A DNA stretch of 21,580 bases from NCBI GenBank assembly GCA_014904845.1, contig MU119746.1, positions 1-21,580 of the forward strand, given 5' to 3'. Made by a program: the position numbers and the translations under genes. Below the pieces are notes generated by a model, which was given only the letters and a program-made list of their open reading frames with translations, was not told where the DNA came from and did no database searches. Below are positions 8,224 to 18,064 of this stretch, piece after piece. The stretch is from Acephala macrosclerotiorum. Lineage: Eukaryota; Ascomycota; Leotiomycetes; Helotiales; Mollisiaceae. Position 1 is the stretch's first letter. The number at the start of each line of letters is the position of its first letter.

Positions 8224-10128
8224 ATGGCTAGAGCAGACAAATCAGCACTTGTTACAGCCGCAGTGGATGCGTTTCGAAGAAAAGATTATGCTTTATCTAT
8301 TGCTGTAGTACATGCAAAAGGGGTGCACTCTATAGTTGTCTAGCGGCGCTTGAATGGCCTTACTAAAACTCGCCGGGAGACCAACGCCTTCTACTACTAA
8401 TGCTTTACCAATACCGAAGAAGAGTTGCTCATTACTCGAATCAATGAGCTAATCAACCGAGGAATGCTTTTTACTAGTCAAATTATCAAGAATTTAGCGG
8501 AAGAGATCAAAAGAAAAGAGATAAAGAAAAACTGATCGATCGAATTTTGCAAAAAGTATAAATTTAGACTAAAAAGTGTGTACTTGCGTAACTTGGACAA
8601 TTTGCGTGTATTTGTAGAGCGTGTGTCTATATTTATCTTATTTTTTACGCTAGTAATGTGTTTTGAATACTATTGTTTTCTTATTTATTAAGAATTTAAT
8701 TAATTGGTTCAGGATATTTAATTCGCTCAAATTATTGAAAAATATTACATTACAATCGATAATATCTATAATTTCAACGAGAAAAGCTTTTTTATTGGTA
8801 TAGTACGTACAATAAAAAAGATTATATTGTTAGAAGTATATAAATCGAGTAGAGTAACGAAGAATAAACAAAATAGAAATAGAAAATTTATTTTTTTGCT
8901 GGTATGCGTTTCTACTATTAGTCGAACTATATTTCCACTTTTCATTTATTGCGACGCTAACGGCGATTTACAAGATATTTGAGTGAGAAATGTACGACCA
9001 AAAAATGGAATATTCTTTGGTTCTTCGAAAAATGAGTAGAGTAATAATGCAATTGAACTATTTTGACTCTAGAAAGTATTCGAACGATTCATTAAACTAT
9101 TTAATTCTAAGGCAAAACGATTACTTATTGTAAATGACTACTTTTTATATATTAATATAACTTTCGTTAAGTAAATAGACTAGTATAAAATCATTATTAT
9201 AATTTTTTTTCTTTATACAATTTACCGATTACAATCTTTGAATATAAATTTATTTTAATCTCTTTCGATTATTTATTCTATAGAATTCAATAATTTGATA
9301 AATTAATCAATAAAAATGATTTCAATATTTAAACGTTTTTTTTATTCTCTATTTAAAACTACTTAAAAAAAGTTTTTTATAGAGAAAAACATTTAGTATG
9401 TATTCGCGAAATTTAATATTTGATCTATAAATAGTAATACTGTAATTTCTAAGTTTATTTAATCGAAATAAATCGAAGAAAAAGACTTTAAAGTACTTTT
9501 TAGTTTTTAAAACGATATAAACATTTATTGTATAAAAAAAAGTTTCAATAAAGTTTCTTTAGAAAAGAAGCTATAAAAAATCGATAAATTTTTCGATGCT
9601 TTTGAAAAAAAGACTACTAAACTTTCTATTGCTTAAAAAGAGATTAGCAGTTTAAAAGCAACTATTATTCTAGAATAGAAAAAACGTCAAAGAGGCAAGA
9701 GATTGAATTTGACAAGTGAAGAAATTGAAAGTATTGAAATTTACTCGCCATTTAAAGTGGTTAAAACTATAGAATATTATAATGAATTGGATCGATTGAT
9801 AGTAGAAAAAGAGACGGTAAAGCAAGAGAGAAAGACTGTAAAAAAAGCTAATAAGATTAGAAAAGAGAAAGAGAAAAAAGAAAAAAAAGCACGTTAAACT
9901 GCTATTCAATTGCAAAAGGATTTGAAAGCGGCGTCGGTTTTCATTTTAAGAAAGACTTTTGTTTCATCTGCTAAATCGAAATCTATAACGAAGCTCTCTA
10001 AAGAACTTGTTTTAAAAACTCTTGAGATTAGTACGCCATCTGCCAGTTCTCAAAAAAAGCAAAACAAAACTCCTAAGAACTTGATAGTTACACTAAAAGT
10101 ATCGACACTTAACTTAGAAATAGTGTAG
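8224..10128 (+). pseudogene. Fot1/pogo-family DDE transposase, RIP-inactivated
   Basis: A single frame (ATG 8224, about 635 codons) is broken by many stops and no frameshift. In order it shows an N-terminal psq-like helix-turn-helix (MARADKSALVTAAVDAFRRK), a CENP-B-type region (8400-8620), the DDE core and a basic coiled C-terminus beginning KKRQRGKRLNL, then Lys/Glu-rich. The first stop is TAG at 8341. Core motifs are recognisable but altered: YNFNEK at about 8767-8784, IVNDY near 9133 and LQSLNIN near 9241. In the family the first, second and third catalytic Asp fall where Asn now stands (codons 8776, 9133, 9241). The 36-codon step between the last two fits the pogo DD(30-36)D spacing. All changes are explained by G-to-A or C-to-T. 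The protein is certainly non-functional. Confidence 0.92.
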
Positions 10129-10302
10129 CTTGGAAGAGAGGAACGGCTTATAAGACTACTACAACGCTTTAGGAATACAAAATAAAGTTTATAACCATTT
10201 AGACTAATCAAATATCAAACTATCTTTTCAATTTCAAGTCAAAATAACGAGTGATTGATTTATAATAAAATTTTAAAGTTGAGGAGTGATATTTTAGTAA
10301 GA

Positions 10303-10343
10303 TGTGCTTTTGACAGGGATGTGCTTTGGCACGGGAATTCGAT
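10303..10343 (-). repeat. Right terminal inverted repeat of the Fot1-type element
   Basis: The reverse complement aligns with 8140-8180, and the two differences are T for C. It is followed directly by the TA target duplicate at 10344-10345. Confidence 0.93.
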
Positions 10344-10345
10344 TA

Positions 10346-10673
10346 GTTTGAATGTGTCGCGGAGGTCGATCGGTCTCTATTCGAGAATGTCGCGATAATG
10401 TCCCACCAAATCTGGGCCGTTCTGGTGGTTCCAGGTTGTGACATTGATATCCGAAGGCAGCAAATTTGCGTTTGAAGCAACCTGGAAGAGGAGCCACGCC
10501 AAGCGAAGCACTGTGGCTAGTGGCACTAGTGTGGGTGTGGGGAGAGCTATTGTTCAGCCACAGTGCGTCAGCCTGACGGATCTGGAATGCCTCCTTAAAT
10601 AAACACTCACATTTGCACACATCTTTTCATCTCGACTATCTGGCAAGCACACGCCAGCTTCGCCATACTCTTG
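10346..10673 (+). promoter_or_regulatory. Promoter and 5' leader of the PQ-loop gene
   Basis: These 328 bp lie between the transposon and the start codon. A TATA-like TTAAATAAA (10595-10603) sits about 70 bp upstream of the ATG, followed by a C/T- and A-rich leader. The minus-strand open frame that crosses into the transposon end here is fortuitous. Confidence 0.4.
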
Positions 10674-11796
10674 ATGATGGACTTCTTCAATAAACTAGCT
10701 GGTGGCCTTGGCAACAGCCGATGTGAGAAGCTCCAGTCCCCGAGCTACCTCAATCTCGCATTATCCATGTGAGCAACCACACACCCGTGGCTTGAAACGG
10801 TTCTAATAGATACAGCTTGCTTGTACTAGGCATTCTCGTCTCCTATCTTCCTCAGCACTACAGAATCATCGCACGAGGCACCTCCGAAGGCATCTCACCA
10901 TTCTTCATCCTTCTCGGGACCACATCGAGCACCTGCGCCTTCGCGAATATACTGGTGCTCCCAGCTTCTCGAGCAGATGTAGCATGCTGCAAGGTGGTAA
11001 GTACATTTGAGTGTGCAGCAGGACTCTTGGGTATTGCACAGCTCGGCGTTCAGTGGTTCTCCTTCAGCATAATGTAAGCTTCACAACAAGTTGGAATGTG
11101 ACATGCGCTGATCCCCCCAGACTCTTCTTATTCCTCGTTTTCTTCCCCAGAGGCCCCATACTCCCGCCCAACGATGCCGAAAAACCATACACATGGCGGA
11201 CAGCGGTGACAGTAGCGGTTCTGTGCTTGTTACATGGTCTCGTCGTCATCATCGTCAGTGTAGCCCTCATAATCGCCCGACCACACCATCTTGGAACATG
11301 GGCGAACATACTTGGGATAACGGCGACGATCTTGGCTGCCATACAATATTTCCCACAGATATGGATGACTTGGCATCTGAAGCATGTCGGGAGCCTGAGC
11401 ATACCGATGATGTTAATCCAGACCCCTGGGTCTTTTGTCTGGGCCGGAAGTCTGGCTGCTAGGCTGGGTCCCTCGGGCTGGAGCACGTGGGGTATGTTCG
11501 TTGTCACTGGCTGCTTGCAGGGTACGTTACTAGTCATGGGAATATTCTTCGAAGTTCAAGCCGGAAGGGCGAAGCAGAATCCGGAAGCAGAAGGAGTAGG
11601 CACAAATCTCTGCATTCAGTGGTTTGAAGCTAATTATTGGCAGACGAACGCCAGGTGCATTGTTGGATATAATTCAGGTCAAAGCATCGCCGAAACCGAT
11701 GACGAAGGCGGGCCCATGGTCGAAGGCGGGTTAACAGAAAACACACCTCTGCTGAACGGGTCGAGTAAATCCTCTCCTCCATCATACAGCGATTAA
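10674..11796 (+). CDS. PQ-loop repeat membrane protein (342 aa, 3 exons)
   Basis: Probable organellar or vacuolar membrane transporter or scaffold of the PQ-loop/MtN3 superfamily, which includes cystinosin and SWEET-like carriers; the substrate is unknown. Exons are 10674-10768, 10816-11073 and 11121-11796. Both introns are 47 nt and split Ile codons with GTGAGC/CAG and GTAAGC/CAG borders; the spliced length of 1029 nt is in frame. Two PQ motifs are visible, SYLPQHYRI (Pro-Gln at about 44-45) and QYFPQIWMTW (about 196-197). They are separated by hydrophobic segments giving roughly seven helices, with GTSEGISPFFILLG after the first motif as expected. The tail after residue 290 is hydrophilic and ends with ENTPLLNGSSKSSPPSYSD, where the acidic/dileucine-like TPLL could be a sorting signal. 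A further intron in 11600-11680 cannot be excluded. ATG 10677 is an alternative start. Confidence 0.85.
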
Positions 11797-12146
11797 CGAT
11801 CTCGAAATGTTTCAATAGTAATTAGATCAAGAAATCGATATTTTCGATTTTTAATGTCCGTCCTCCTTTCAGTCACTAGCAAAACGAGAATCCCCAAAAG
11901 CTAGTAAGAACACTTGAACCCCTATACATTCGATCCCATCGCTATCTATTCATGAGCTCCAGCACATGCCCTCTCTTGGTATTATTATAATTATCAAAGT
12001 CATGCCACCTCAAGAATAACGGTTCAAACTCCCGTTCTTTCCCCTCTCAAACAGCGCAATATATCTCTCCCAGATTATTATTTTCATCCGAACTTTCGAG
12101 CGGGGAATTCCAGTTTCGATATCTATCCCAAGCCCAACCCCCAGAT
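11797..12146. other. Convergent intergenic region with 3' UTRs
   Basis: These 350 bp lie between the PQ-loop stop and the wall-protein stop. A short inverted repeat, AAATCGA/TCGATTT, lies around 11832-11851 and could fold in the 3' UTR. No coding sequence is seen. Confidence 0.45.
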
Positions 12147-14201
12147 TTAAAACACCAACCCAGCAGCAAGTGCCGCTACCGACATAGCCGCAATGGCAGC
12201 TACGATCTCCTCTTTCTTACTGTTTACGGTGTTTGAATTATTTTCTGAACGTGCGTAGTTTCCGTATGGTGGTGGCGAGCCGGTGTATACTGGTGGCGGA
12301 GGGAGGGGAGGAGGAGCGAAGAAAGGTGGAAGGGTGTACACGGGGGGCGGAGTGAAGTCCGGAGGAGCGCATGGTAGCGTTAGGGTTTCTGCTGCTGGAA
12401 AAGGAGGAGCGTATACTGGTGACGGGGCGTATACTGATGGCGGGGCGTATATTCCGGGTGGAGCATAGGCGGGTTGTGTGTAGGCTAGAAGAGGAGGTGG
12501 AGTGTATGCGGGCGTGTTAGGTGTACTGTTTTCTTCGATGCAAATCGTGTCTGGTGGTGGGCCTTTACTCGACTGGCTGCTGATGGACGGCAGTGGTGAT
12601 GAGAACGAAATAGCATGGTGGGAGATGCTTTTGCTAGTAGTTAACTTGCCCCTATCGGGTCCAGAGCACGTTACTTGCGGTGAAGAAGCTGTGTTAGTGG
12701 AGACCTGTTTGGTTGTCGGATTGGAGGGCGAGGAGATGGTGTGCGAATGTCGCGAAGAGGAGCCGGGGGGGATGGTTGAGGAAGTGCTAGACAGGAGAGG
12801 GGATGTAGTGGAGGATTTCGATTCGCTCGAAATGGCCGACGAAAAGGCTCCAAGCACAGTCGACGATCCTGTCACGTATATCGTGCTGGTGTTGAAACCT
12901 GTCCCGGTCAAGTGGGTTGTGAGATCTGCACTCGTTGATCGAACTGAACGCGATTGAGTGCTGGGGGGAGAAGGGACACTCGAGGGAGGCGAGGAACCAG
13001 TGTGCGACGACGGTGAGGACAACAAGGTTGTAGTCGTAGGCTCCGAAGATGGTGCTGGAGCATCGAGCGTGCTTGACGAGCTAACGCCGAGGGCGCTACC
13101 TGTCGAAGAAGATGTCAGCGCCAAGTGAGTTGTCAATGTGTTACTTGAGGATTGGCTGGATGCTGATGGAATGCTCGGGATCGAAGAGAGACTCGAAAGA
13201 AGCGAGGCGCCAGAGCTCGAGGGGGTGCTTGACAAGGTTGAGTATGATGATGGCGAAGTTGCGGATGTCAATCCCAGCGTCCATGAGAAAGTATCAGGAT
13301 TGCCTGACGATGGTGTTCTGTATGCCCTGCTGGTAGGGAAAGAGGCTTGGGGCGAGTGAGTTGCTAATTCAGAAGTAGTGGATGCCACAGATGTCGACCA
13401 GACACTACTTATCGAGGAGATGCTTGAAAGGATTGAGGAGCCGGAATCCAGCGGAGCGGTGGGTAATAATACGGTGGTCGTAGACCGCGATGTCGATGAC
13501 GGAGCAGCCAGGCCATCTGATGGAACAGTTGCTGGTTTGTTAGCTGTACTAAAGCTTGTTCTAGTGAGGTAGGTCATCCGCCGCAAACTAACTGAGAGGT
13601 TACAAGACGTCGAACTCAGCGTCGAGAAGGTTCTATCCGCTAATGCTTCCGTGCTCGCTGCAGAGTAAGTCAGCGTCAAGGACACTGCAGGTGTTACTGA
13701 AGTTGAAAGAGGCTCCGCCGTATAGTCACTGAGCGTAACCGCCATATTCTTTGTTGAGTGGTTATGCGTCCGAGAAGTACTCGCAATGTGAGATGAGTGC
13801 GTAGTTTCAGTGTCTTTTTCATGCGGATGCGTTGTGGAAGCAACATGATTCGAGTGAGTGGTCTCTACCGAGTGGCTTGCATGCTCGCTGTTCTCACTTG
13901 TGGGGCTTTCAGATGGTGTCGTCGATTGGGAGGCCGGATAAGTGTTCACAGATTCGCTTGTGAGAATCGCGGTTCCCAACTCAGAGTTGCTTTTCGTCAG
14001 TTCAGCGATCCCGCAGCCCTCGTGCATTGTGAGTATGCTGACTGTTGTAACTATTCCGGTGGCGGTGACTGTAGTTACGACTAGGAATGAGGTGGCCGAT
14101 AGCGACGTTATTGGCGGTGGTGGTGGGCCATAGTCTGGCTGTCCAAGGGTGAGAGTGGCCCTCAAGAGAAGGGATAATATGAGCCCAGAAGTCGATTTCA
14201 T
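12147..14201 (-). CDS. Ser/Thr-rich, probably GPI-anchored cell-wall protein (684 aa)
   Basis: Intronless. ATG 14201 starts a signal peptide (MKSTSGLILSLLLRATLTLG, about 20 residues), which decides the start over the longer open frame. About 530 residues very rich in Ser and Thr follow, a heavily O-glycosylated stalk. It includes two ETTHS..H.AST units (about 113-142) and three imperfect modules about 71-77 residues apart, each with a Ser-rich SS.LSS core ending in a (L/A)TTH or LATH motif (ends near 282, 359 and 430). A Pro/Tyr-rich segment (about 563-645) repeats YAPP-like units such as GIYAPPSVYAPSPVYAPP. The C-terminus has small polar residues (SENNSNTVNSKK) and then a hydrophobic tail ending AALAAGLVF, as expected for GPI attachment. 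Only a few Cys are present and no catalytic domain, so an adhesin-like or structural wall role is inferred. Confidence 0.8.
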   Translation of the reverse strand: MKSTSGLILSLLLRATLTLGQPDYGPPPPPITSLSATSFLVVTTVTATGIVTTVSILTMHEGCGIAELTKSNSELGTAILTSESVNTYPASQSTTPSESPTSENSEHASHSVETTHSNHVASTTHPHEKDTETTHSSHIASTSRTHNHSTKNMAVTLSDYTAEPLSTSVTPAVSLTLTYSAASTEALADRTFSTLSSTSCNLSVSLRRMTYLTRTSFSTANKPATVPSDGLAAPSSTSRSTTTVLLPTAPLDSGSSILSSISSISSVWSTSVASTTSELATHSPQASFPTSRAYRTPSSGNPDTFSWTLGLTSATSPSSYSTLSSTPSSSGASLLSSLSSIPSIPSASSQSSSNTLTTHLALTSSSTGSALGVSSSSTLDAPAPSSEPTTTTLLSSPSSHTGSSPPSSVPSPPSTQSRSVRSTSADLTTHLTGTGFNTSTIYVTGSSTVLGAFSSAISSESKSSTTSPLLSSTSSTIPPGSSSRHSHTISSPSNPTTKQVSTNTASSPQVTCSGPDRGKLTTSKSISHHAISFSSPLPSISSQSSKGPPPDTICIEENSTPNTPAYTPPPLLAYTQPAYAPPGIYAPPSVYAPSPVYAPPFPAAETLTLPCAPPDFTPPPVYTLPPFFAPPPLPPPPVYTGSPPPYGNYARSENNSNTVNSKKEEIVAAIAAMSVAALAAGLVF

Positions 14202-15262
14202 GTTGACTATGACTCTTGGTGTTTTGGATACCGTCAAGTGACTGACAATAGGGTATGTTGAAACTCAGGAGTGAGCAACTGAAGTAATGAGCGTGGTGTG
14301 TGATCGGAGCGCCGCTAAATAACAGATGAAAGTCCAGACTCAAGTGAATGTATAGGACGAATACAAAGTGCTTTGAAACCCGCCAAAGACTCTCGAACTA
14401 AGGAGCGGCAAGGTAAGATCGCCTAGAAAGAGAAATCGTCCTAAAAGTGCGATTGAAGTTGATCTGACATTGCTGTGTATTTCAAGGCGCCACTGGCACT
14501 TCCTCAGTGCACGTCGCCGACTGTGGTCCCAATACGATCACAGGGCTTGAATCTGATTGATATTGCTCAGTCATATTGCGATCCTGGTCTCCACGAGAAT
14601 ACAAGGTTGGTGCAATGTGACTTGACTCGGAAGTTCGTCCTACAAGTCAAGCTCGGTATGTCTCATGGATTCTCGCTGCTCACGTGGCAAAATATAACTC
14701 ACAGGACGAGTAAAATATTGAATCATCACGATGCTTTCTGGAAAATTATGCTATGACTGCAATTCCAGTGTCCTCTATTTGGTATCTTAAAACACTCAAA
14801 GACCCCCAACCGATTGTACTAGAAAACCTTGCTCCCCAAGACATCAAGCTATTACAAGCTACAACTCCTATTTCCTCGAGATCAGTGGGCTGCTTTGGTG
14901 CAAAGAATGACTGTCTTCTCACCTTTGACCACTATCTGGCATCCCCCTCTCTCAACACCCCACATTTTCTCTGCCTGAAGTGAGCGATGTGTCTCTTGGT
15001 CGTGCATGGATATTGTGTACTTACCGCCCTATGGTAGATGTCAAACTATCACAAGTACTCTCCTCTGCTAGGCCTTCCATACCCGCATTATCACTCTTCA
15101 CAGAACAGCCAACGCCGTAGCGCCAGCGATCATGGATCCAAAAAGAGGACCTGCGCCATTCTTGCAAGTTCCATCTGCGCGAGCCCATACGGTAGGATCC
15201 TATACTTATCAAGGATACAATTCATTGTCCTTGGACTTCCCTGGACATTGCAAGACTACAAA
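14202..15262. other. Intergenic, no supported gene
   Basis: About 1.06 kb lies upstream of the wall-protein gene. The first few hundred bases should be its promoter. Two plus-strand open frames of 93 and 76 codons (14475-14756 and 14753-14983) overlap at ATGA but show no domain, signal peptide or coding-like composition, and I do not call them. Confidence 0.5.
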
Positions 15263-17090
15263 TCAGATACCCACAACTCTAGCTCTGATATCCAGATATC
15301 CCTTCAAGACACTTGTTACAGCTTCAAGCCAAGGACTCTGATTAGTGCATTGCCCTTTTGATCGTCCCCCCTGCTTTTCTTTCGAGTCGTGTAGGATCTC
15401 TATGGTCATTATGGAATACAGAGGTTCGCGAGTATCTTCGCCATTCTGAAGAGGATAGTCGACTCCGCAAGTTGCCTTGATCTCGGCGTAAATTTGCTTC
15501 ATCAACTTGTAGCACGTCTTGGTTAGACTAATGTAGTCGAGCCGAAGCTGAGAATTCTCCGCGACAAGAATAGGTCGCATCTCGCTTAAGAACTGGAGAG
15601 GGGTGAGGTTTCTACTGTTTTCTCTGTGCTTGTGCTTGGAACTGTGATGGATCATCTCCCTGTGGTTATGAACCAGGGCCTCTAGTCTGGCTACAGAAGC
15701 AGCAGAAGCATCTTTCCATCGAAAGCATGGTCGTAAAGCTTCTGTGACTAGTAAAAACTTGTAGTGTAGCTCTTTAAAAGGATTGCCTGCTGATTGCGAT
15801 TGTAACGTCCATTCGTTGCGATTCCAAGAGTCTTCGTGCACTTGATAAAAGCGTCGGTGGCAGAACCCAGGCGTTGGCCATTGTACATATCTGCAACATG
15901 CATGGATATGAACTGTTCAATCTCTGGCCACTCAGCACCCAAGGCTCGGTCCTCTTTGCTTCATCATACAAATAGGCCACGGGAGTCGGCACGACCTGGT
16001 AATTGGCAAGTGTTAGGCCAGATTCCTCAAATTTTGTGGCAAGTTCCTAATAATTGGAGAATTGAAGTTAGTATACCTCTTCCATAGATATCAGGGCTGC
16101 GGACAATGTCCTCAGGCCACCGATACATTCAGGAATATGGAGCACAGTCTCTAGTGACCAAGATGGGCTTCCCTTGAGGAGCGACTTACCAAGGCAACAA
16201 TTCCACATTGGGCTGGGTTGTGGGTAAAGAAAAAGTTGACAGCGGGTTTCGGCAGTGTCAGCTTAATGTTAAGTAATCCCGTATTCTCCTCATGTTCTAC
16301 AGTGACTAGGCTGTAGTCTTCAATCCCTGCTTCTGTGAAAGCCTTTATTCACAATCGCTCCATCACCTCTAGGACCCTTGGGTCGAAATATCTGAACTTT
16401 TCATGACCGTAGACGACATAGAGGTGAATTTCGGGTTCTTTGGAAGCTCTACGCCTCTTATGTTCATCCTCTTCGCTGTGTCTTGCTGCTCTTTATTATA
16501 CGTGCTCCGCTTGCTCTCATTGCCATTTTGGGTGACGCTCACGCCATCAAGAGTCGGTTCGCCCTGTCTGTCCCATCCAAGGGGGCAGCTTGGCAACATT
16601 TTCACGTTTCATCATAGTCGAAGGACTCATTCTTATCCATATTCCACGACGTGTTTCCGAGCGAACAGGCACGTCTGTGCCCTTCGTCAACCAGCAGACT
16701 GGCATAGCGACATATACCAGTTGACTTTATCGTCGTACTAACATTTGAGGCTACTACCAAAAGCTTTTGGTGCGCTCTTCCCACTTCATTCGTAAGAATA
16801 CTAAAGATATCGAGTAGAATCCTGCAAGCAAAAACAGAGGTAACAGTAATGACTCCCTTGGCTTCTACTTCCCTAAGACAACGTGTTATTTCGTCCTCAG
16901 CTAGTGGTTTCGGATGGTCTTTGAGGTTTGCTGTCCGGCTAGCTTGCACACATCATCGTACAGATCGTGATCAATCACGAACTGCGACAAACGGTAATCT
17001 TCCCTCTCCTCATTTCTCATGTAGGATGTCCTGAGAAGCTCTGGTCGAGAGATGAATGATGCCCTCAATTGCATGACGGGGATTCCGGAC
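15263..17090 (-). pseudogene. Frameshifted pseudogene of an unrecognised fungal protein family
   Basis: Coding-like blocks follow each other on the minus strand but change frame. About 17085-17010: RHAIEGIIHLSTRASQDILH. About 17010-16905: YRLSQFVIDHDLYDDVCKLA. About 16905-16735: LAEDEITRCLREVEAKGVI and on. About 16440-16190: EIHLYVVYGHEKFRYFDPRV, then an in-frame TGA (16349-16351), then EAGIEDYSLVTVEHEENTG. After apparent introns 16149-16189 (41 nt) and 15996-16076 (81 nt, CTAAC branch, ACCAG end) come PTPVAYLYDEAKRTEP, a shift to WPEIEQFISMHVADMYNG, and another shift near 15785 to FKELHYKFLLVTEALRPCF. The frame then stays open to the stop at 15263. At least four shifts and one stop make this a decayed gene. 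The C-terminal helical block is vaguely like large uncharacterised Pezizomycotina proteins; I assign no function. Confidence 0.65.
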
Positions 17091-17177
17091 AGGAAGTCCA
17101 ACTTCATAAGGCAGCAAGCCGCTGATGGAGAACGAGTAAGTAATGTGATACAGTATTGGGCAAGTACCAACCGAATT

Positions 17178-17443
17178 CTCGAAAAGTCCGCCGGACCACA
17201 GTGAATCTATGTTCAATACAAGCGACACCTTTCCAGGAGGACCGAACGGCATAGCTGCAAGTCTTCAGCAAACCTGTTGGTACATACATAACACAACTAC
17301 TAACCTCCCAGACGGCCATTACCAATCAGGTATGCCTCCTGGATGAGATCATCCCATGATGCACGTTCACTCGACCACATCGCTCTGCTTCGCACTTGCG
17401 TCAAGAGAGTATACAACGAAATCAATAATTGAAGCAGTGTCAT
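17178..17443 (-). pseudogene. GH95 alpha-L-fucosidase-type gene, N-terminal remnant
   Basis: Glycoside hydrolase family 95 enzymes (about 780 aa, inverting alpha-L-fucosidases, secreted in fungi) begin with a signal peptide and a conserved block containing GNGrlGAM..G and N.DSLWSGGP. Here ATG 17443 opens a signal peptide (MTLLQLLISLYTLLTQVRSR), then MWSSERASWDDLIQEAYLIG. A 50-nt intron (17255-17304, GTTAGT donor, CAG acceptor) joins in frame to AMPFGPPGKVSLVLNIDSLW and SGGLFENS. About 75 residues match the family in order; what follows is not GH95-like and merges into the neighbouring pseudogene. The catalytic domain is therefore absent. The reading of the family is from memory but the block is distinctive. 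Confidence 0.72.
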
Positions 17444-18064
17444 GGCGAGTTTGGACAAATACGATATATAATGTAATGGGGGATGTAAACACTGGATTTC
17501 ATCACTAAGAAGAAACATTTGTACATCAGACCCCGCAATCAATGGAACGATTGAAGAGATCTGCAAAGATATGATGTTGTCTTATGAATTTCTCTGTTCG
17601 GACGTTCGGACAGACACCCTCGGGCGTTCATTGAACCGAAACAAAACGAATATTTAACGTTCTTAAAAGTCCTAAAAAGTATCGTATCTGGACTTAGTCT
17701 TGGAACGCCTAGCTTGCATCGGACCTGGGTGGTTTCCAGAAAGTCCCAATCTGATGGAGATTCCAGAGAGACGAACAAAGGGCCTGTAGCAGCATCGCAT
17801 GTTTGTGTGAGGTAGAGCAAAGTCAAAAAGAATCCGTTCAAGGCCATGGGCGACATTTGATACTTTTTCTTGACTAGGTACTGGGTTGCCAAGGTATGCA
17901 GAAAGCCGATACTTATGTGAGGGGCACAAGAGGTACTTGCTTGAGATGTTCTTATTGCGTTAAGCCACCAAATCCATCACCGGTAGAATCACGTCCTGTC
18001 CATTGCCTAATGCGCCCCCTATTGACAATTCCAATCAAACAAATGATACTCATACAACGCAAAA
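17444..18064. other. Intergenic region with one doubtful small ORF
   Basis: These 621 bp lie between the GH95 remnant and the stop of the nuclear-envelope gene. A minus-strand frame from ATG 17856 to 17539 (105 codons) begins MSPMALNGFFLTLLYLTQTC, which resembles a signal peptide, but the rest has no pattern of paired cysteines or a domain. It may be the old GH95 promoter. I rate it as a gene below 0.2. Confidence 0.35.

Larger units (their letters stand above)
8140..10343 (+). mobile_element. Fot1/pogo-type Tc1-mariner transposon, 2204 bp, RIP-inactivated
   Basis: Terminal inverted repeats are 8140-8180 and 10303-10343 (41 bp, two mismatches, both C/T). TA duplications sit at 8138-8139 and 10344-10345. 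One transposase reading frame fills the element from 8224 to 10128. The ends and first 350 bp keep near-normal composition while 8560-9670 is strongly AT-shifted, so mutation was uneven. Structure and length match full-length Fot1-like elements of filamentous fungi, about 2 kb with one intronless transposase gene (family knowledge). The element lies between the divergent MFS and PQ-loop genes. The well-preserved ends could still be recognised by a transposase supplied in trans, which is inference. Confidence 0.93.

Noticed and set aside
9670..9915. Phe/Leu-rich minus-strand open frame
   Set aside because: It is the antisense shadow of the Lys/Glu-rich C-terminal part of the transposase pseudogene.
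10294..10620. 108-codon minus-strand open frame
   Set aside because: It runs across the transposon's terminal repeat into the PQ-loop promoter, so it cannot be an ancestral gene, and no domain is seen.
11064..11537. 157-codon minus-strand open frame
   Set aside because: It is antisense to exon 3 of the PQ-loop gene, which has clean introns and motifs.
11832..11851. AAATCGA/TCGATTT hairpin after the PQ-loop gene as a terminator
   Set aside because: Fungal Pol II genes do not use hairpin terminators, and the stem is short and AT-rich.
12502..12957. 151-codon plus-strand open frame
   Set aside because: It is antisense to the Ser/Thr-rich wall-protein gene. Ser/Thr codon bias keeps the opposite strand open, and it has no features of its own.
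14475..14983. Two plus-strand frames overlapping at ATGA, like a coupled pair
   Set aside because: Translational coupling is not expected in a fungus, and neither frame has coding features.
16403..16741. 112-codon plus-strand frame with hydrophobic stretches
   Set aside because: It lies opposite the frameshifted pseudogene, whose minus-strand blocks and introns explain the region better.
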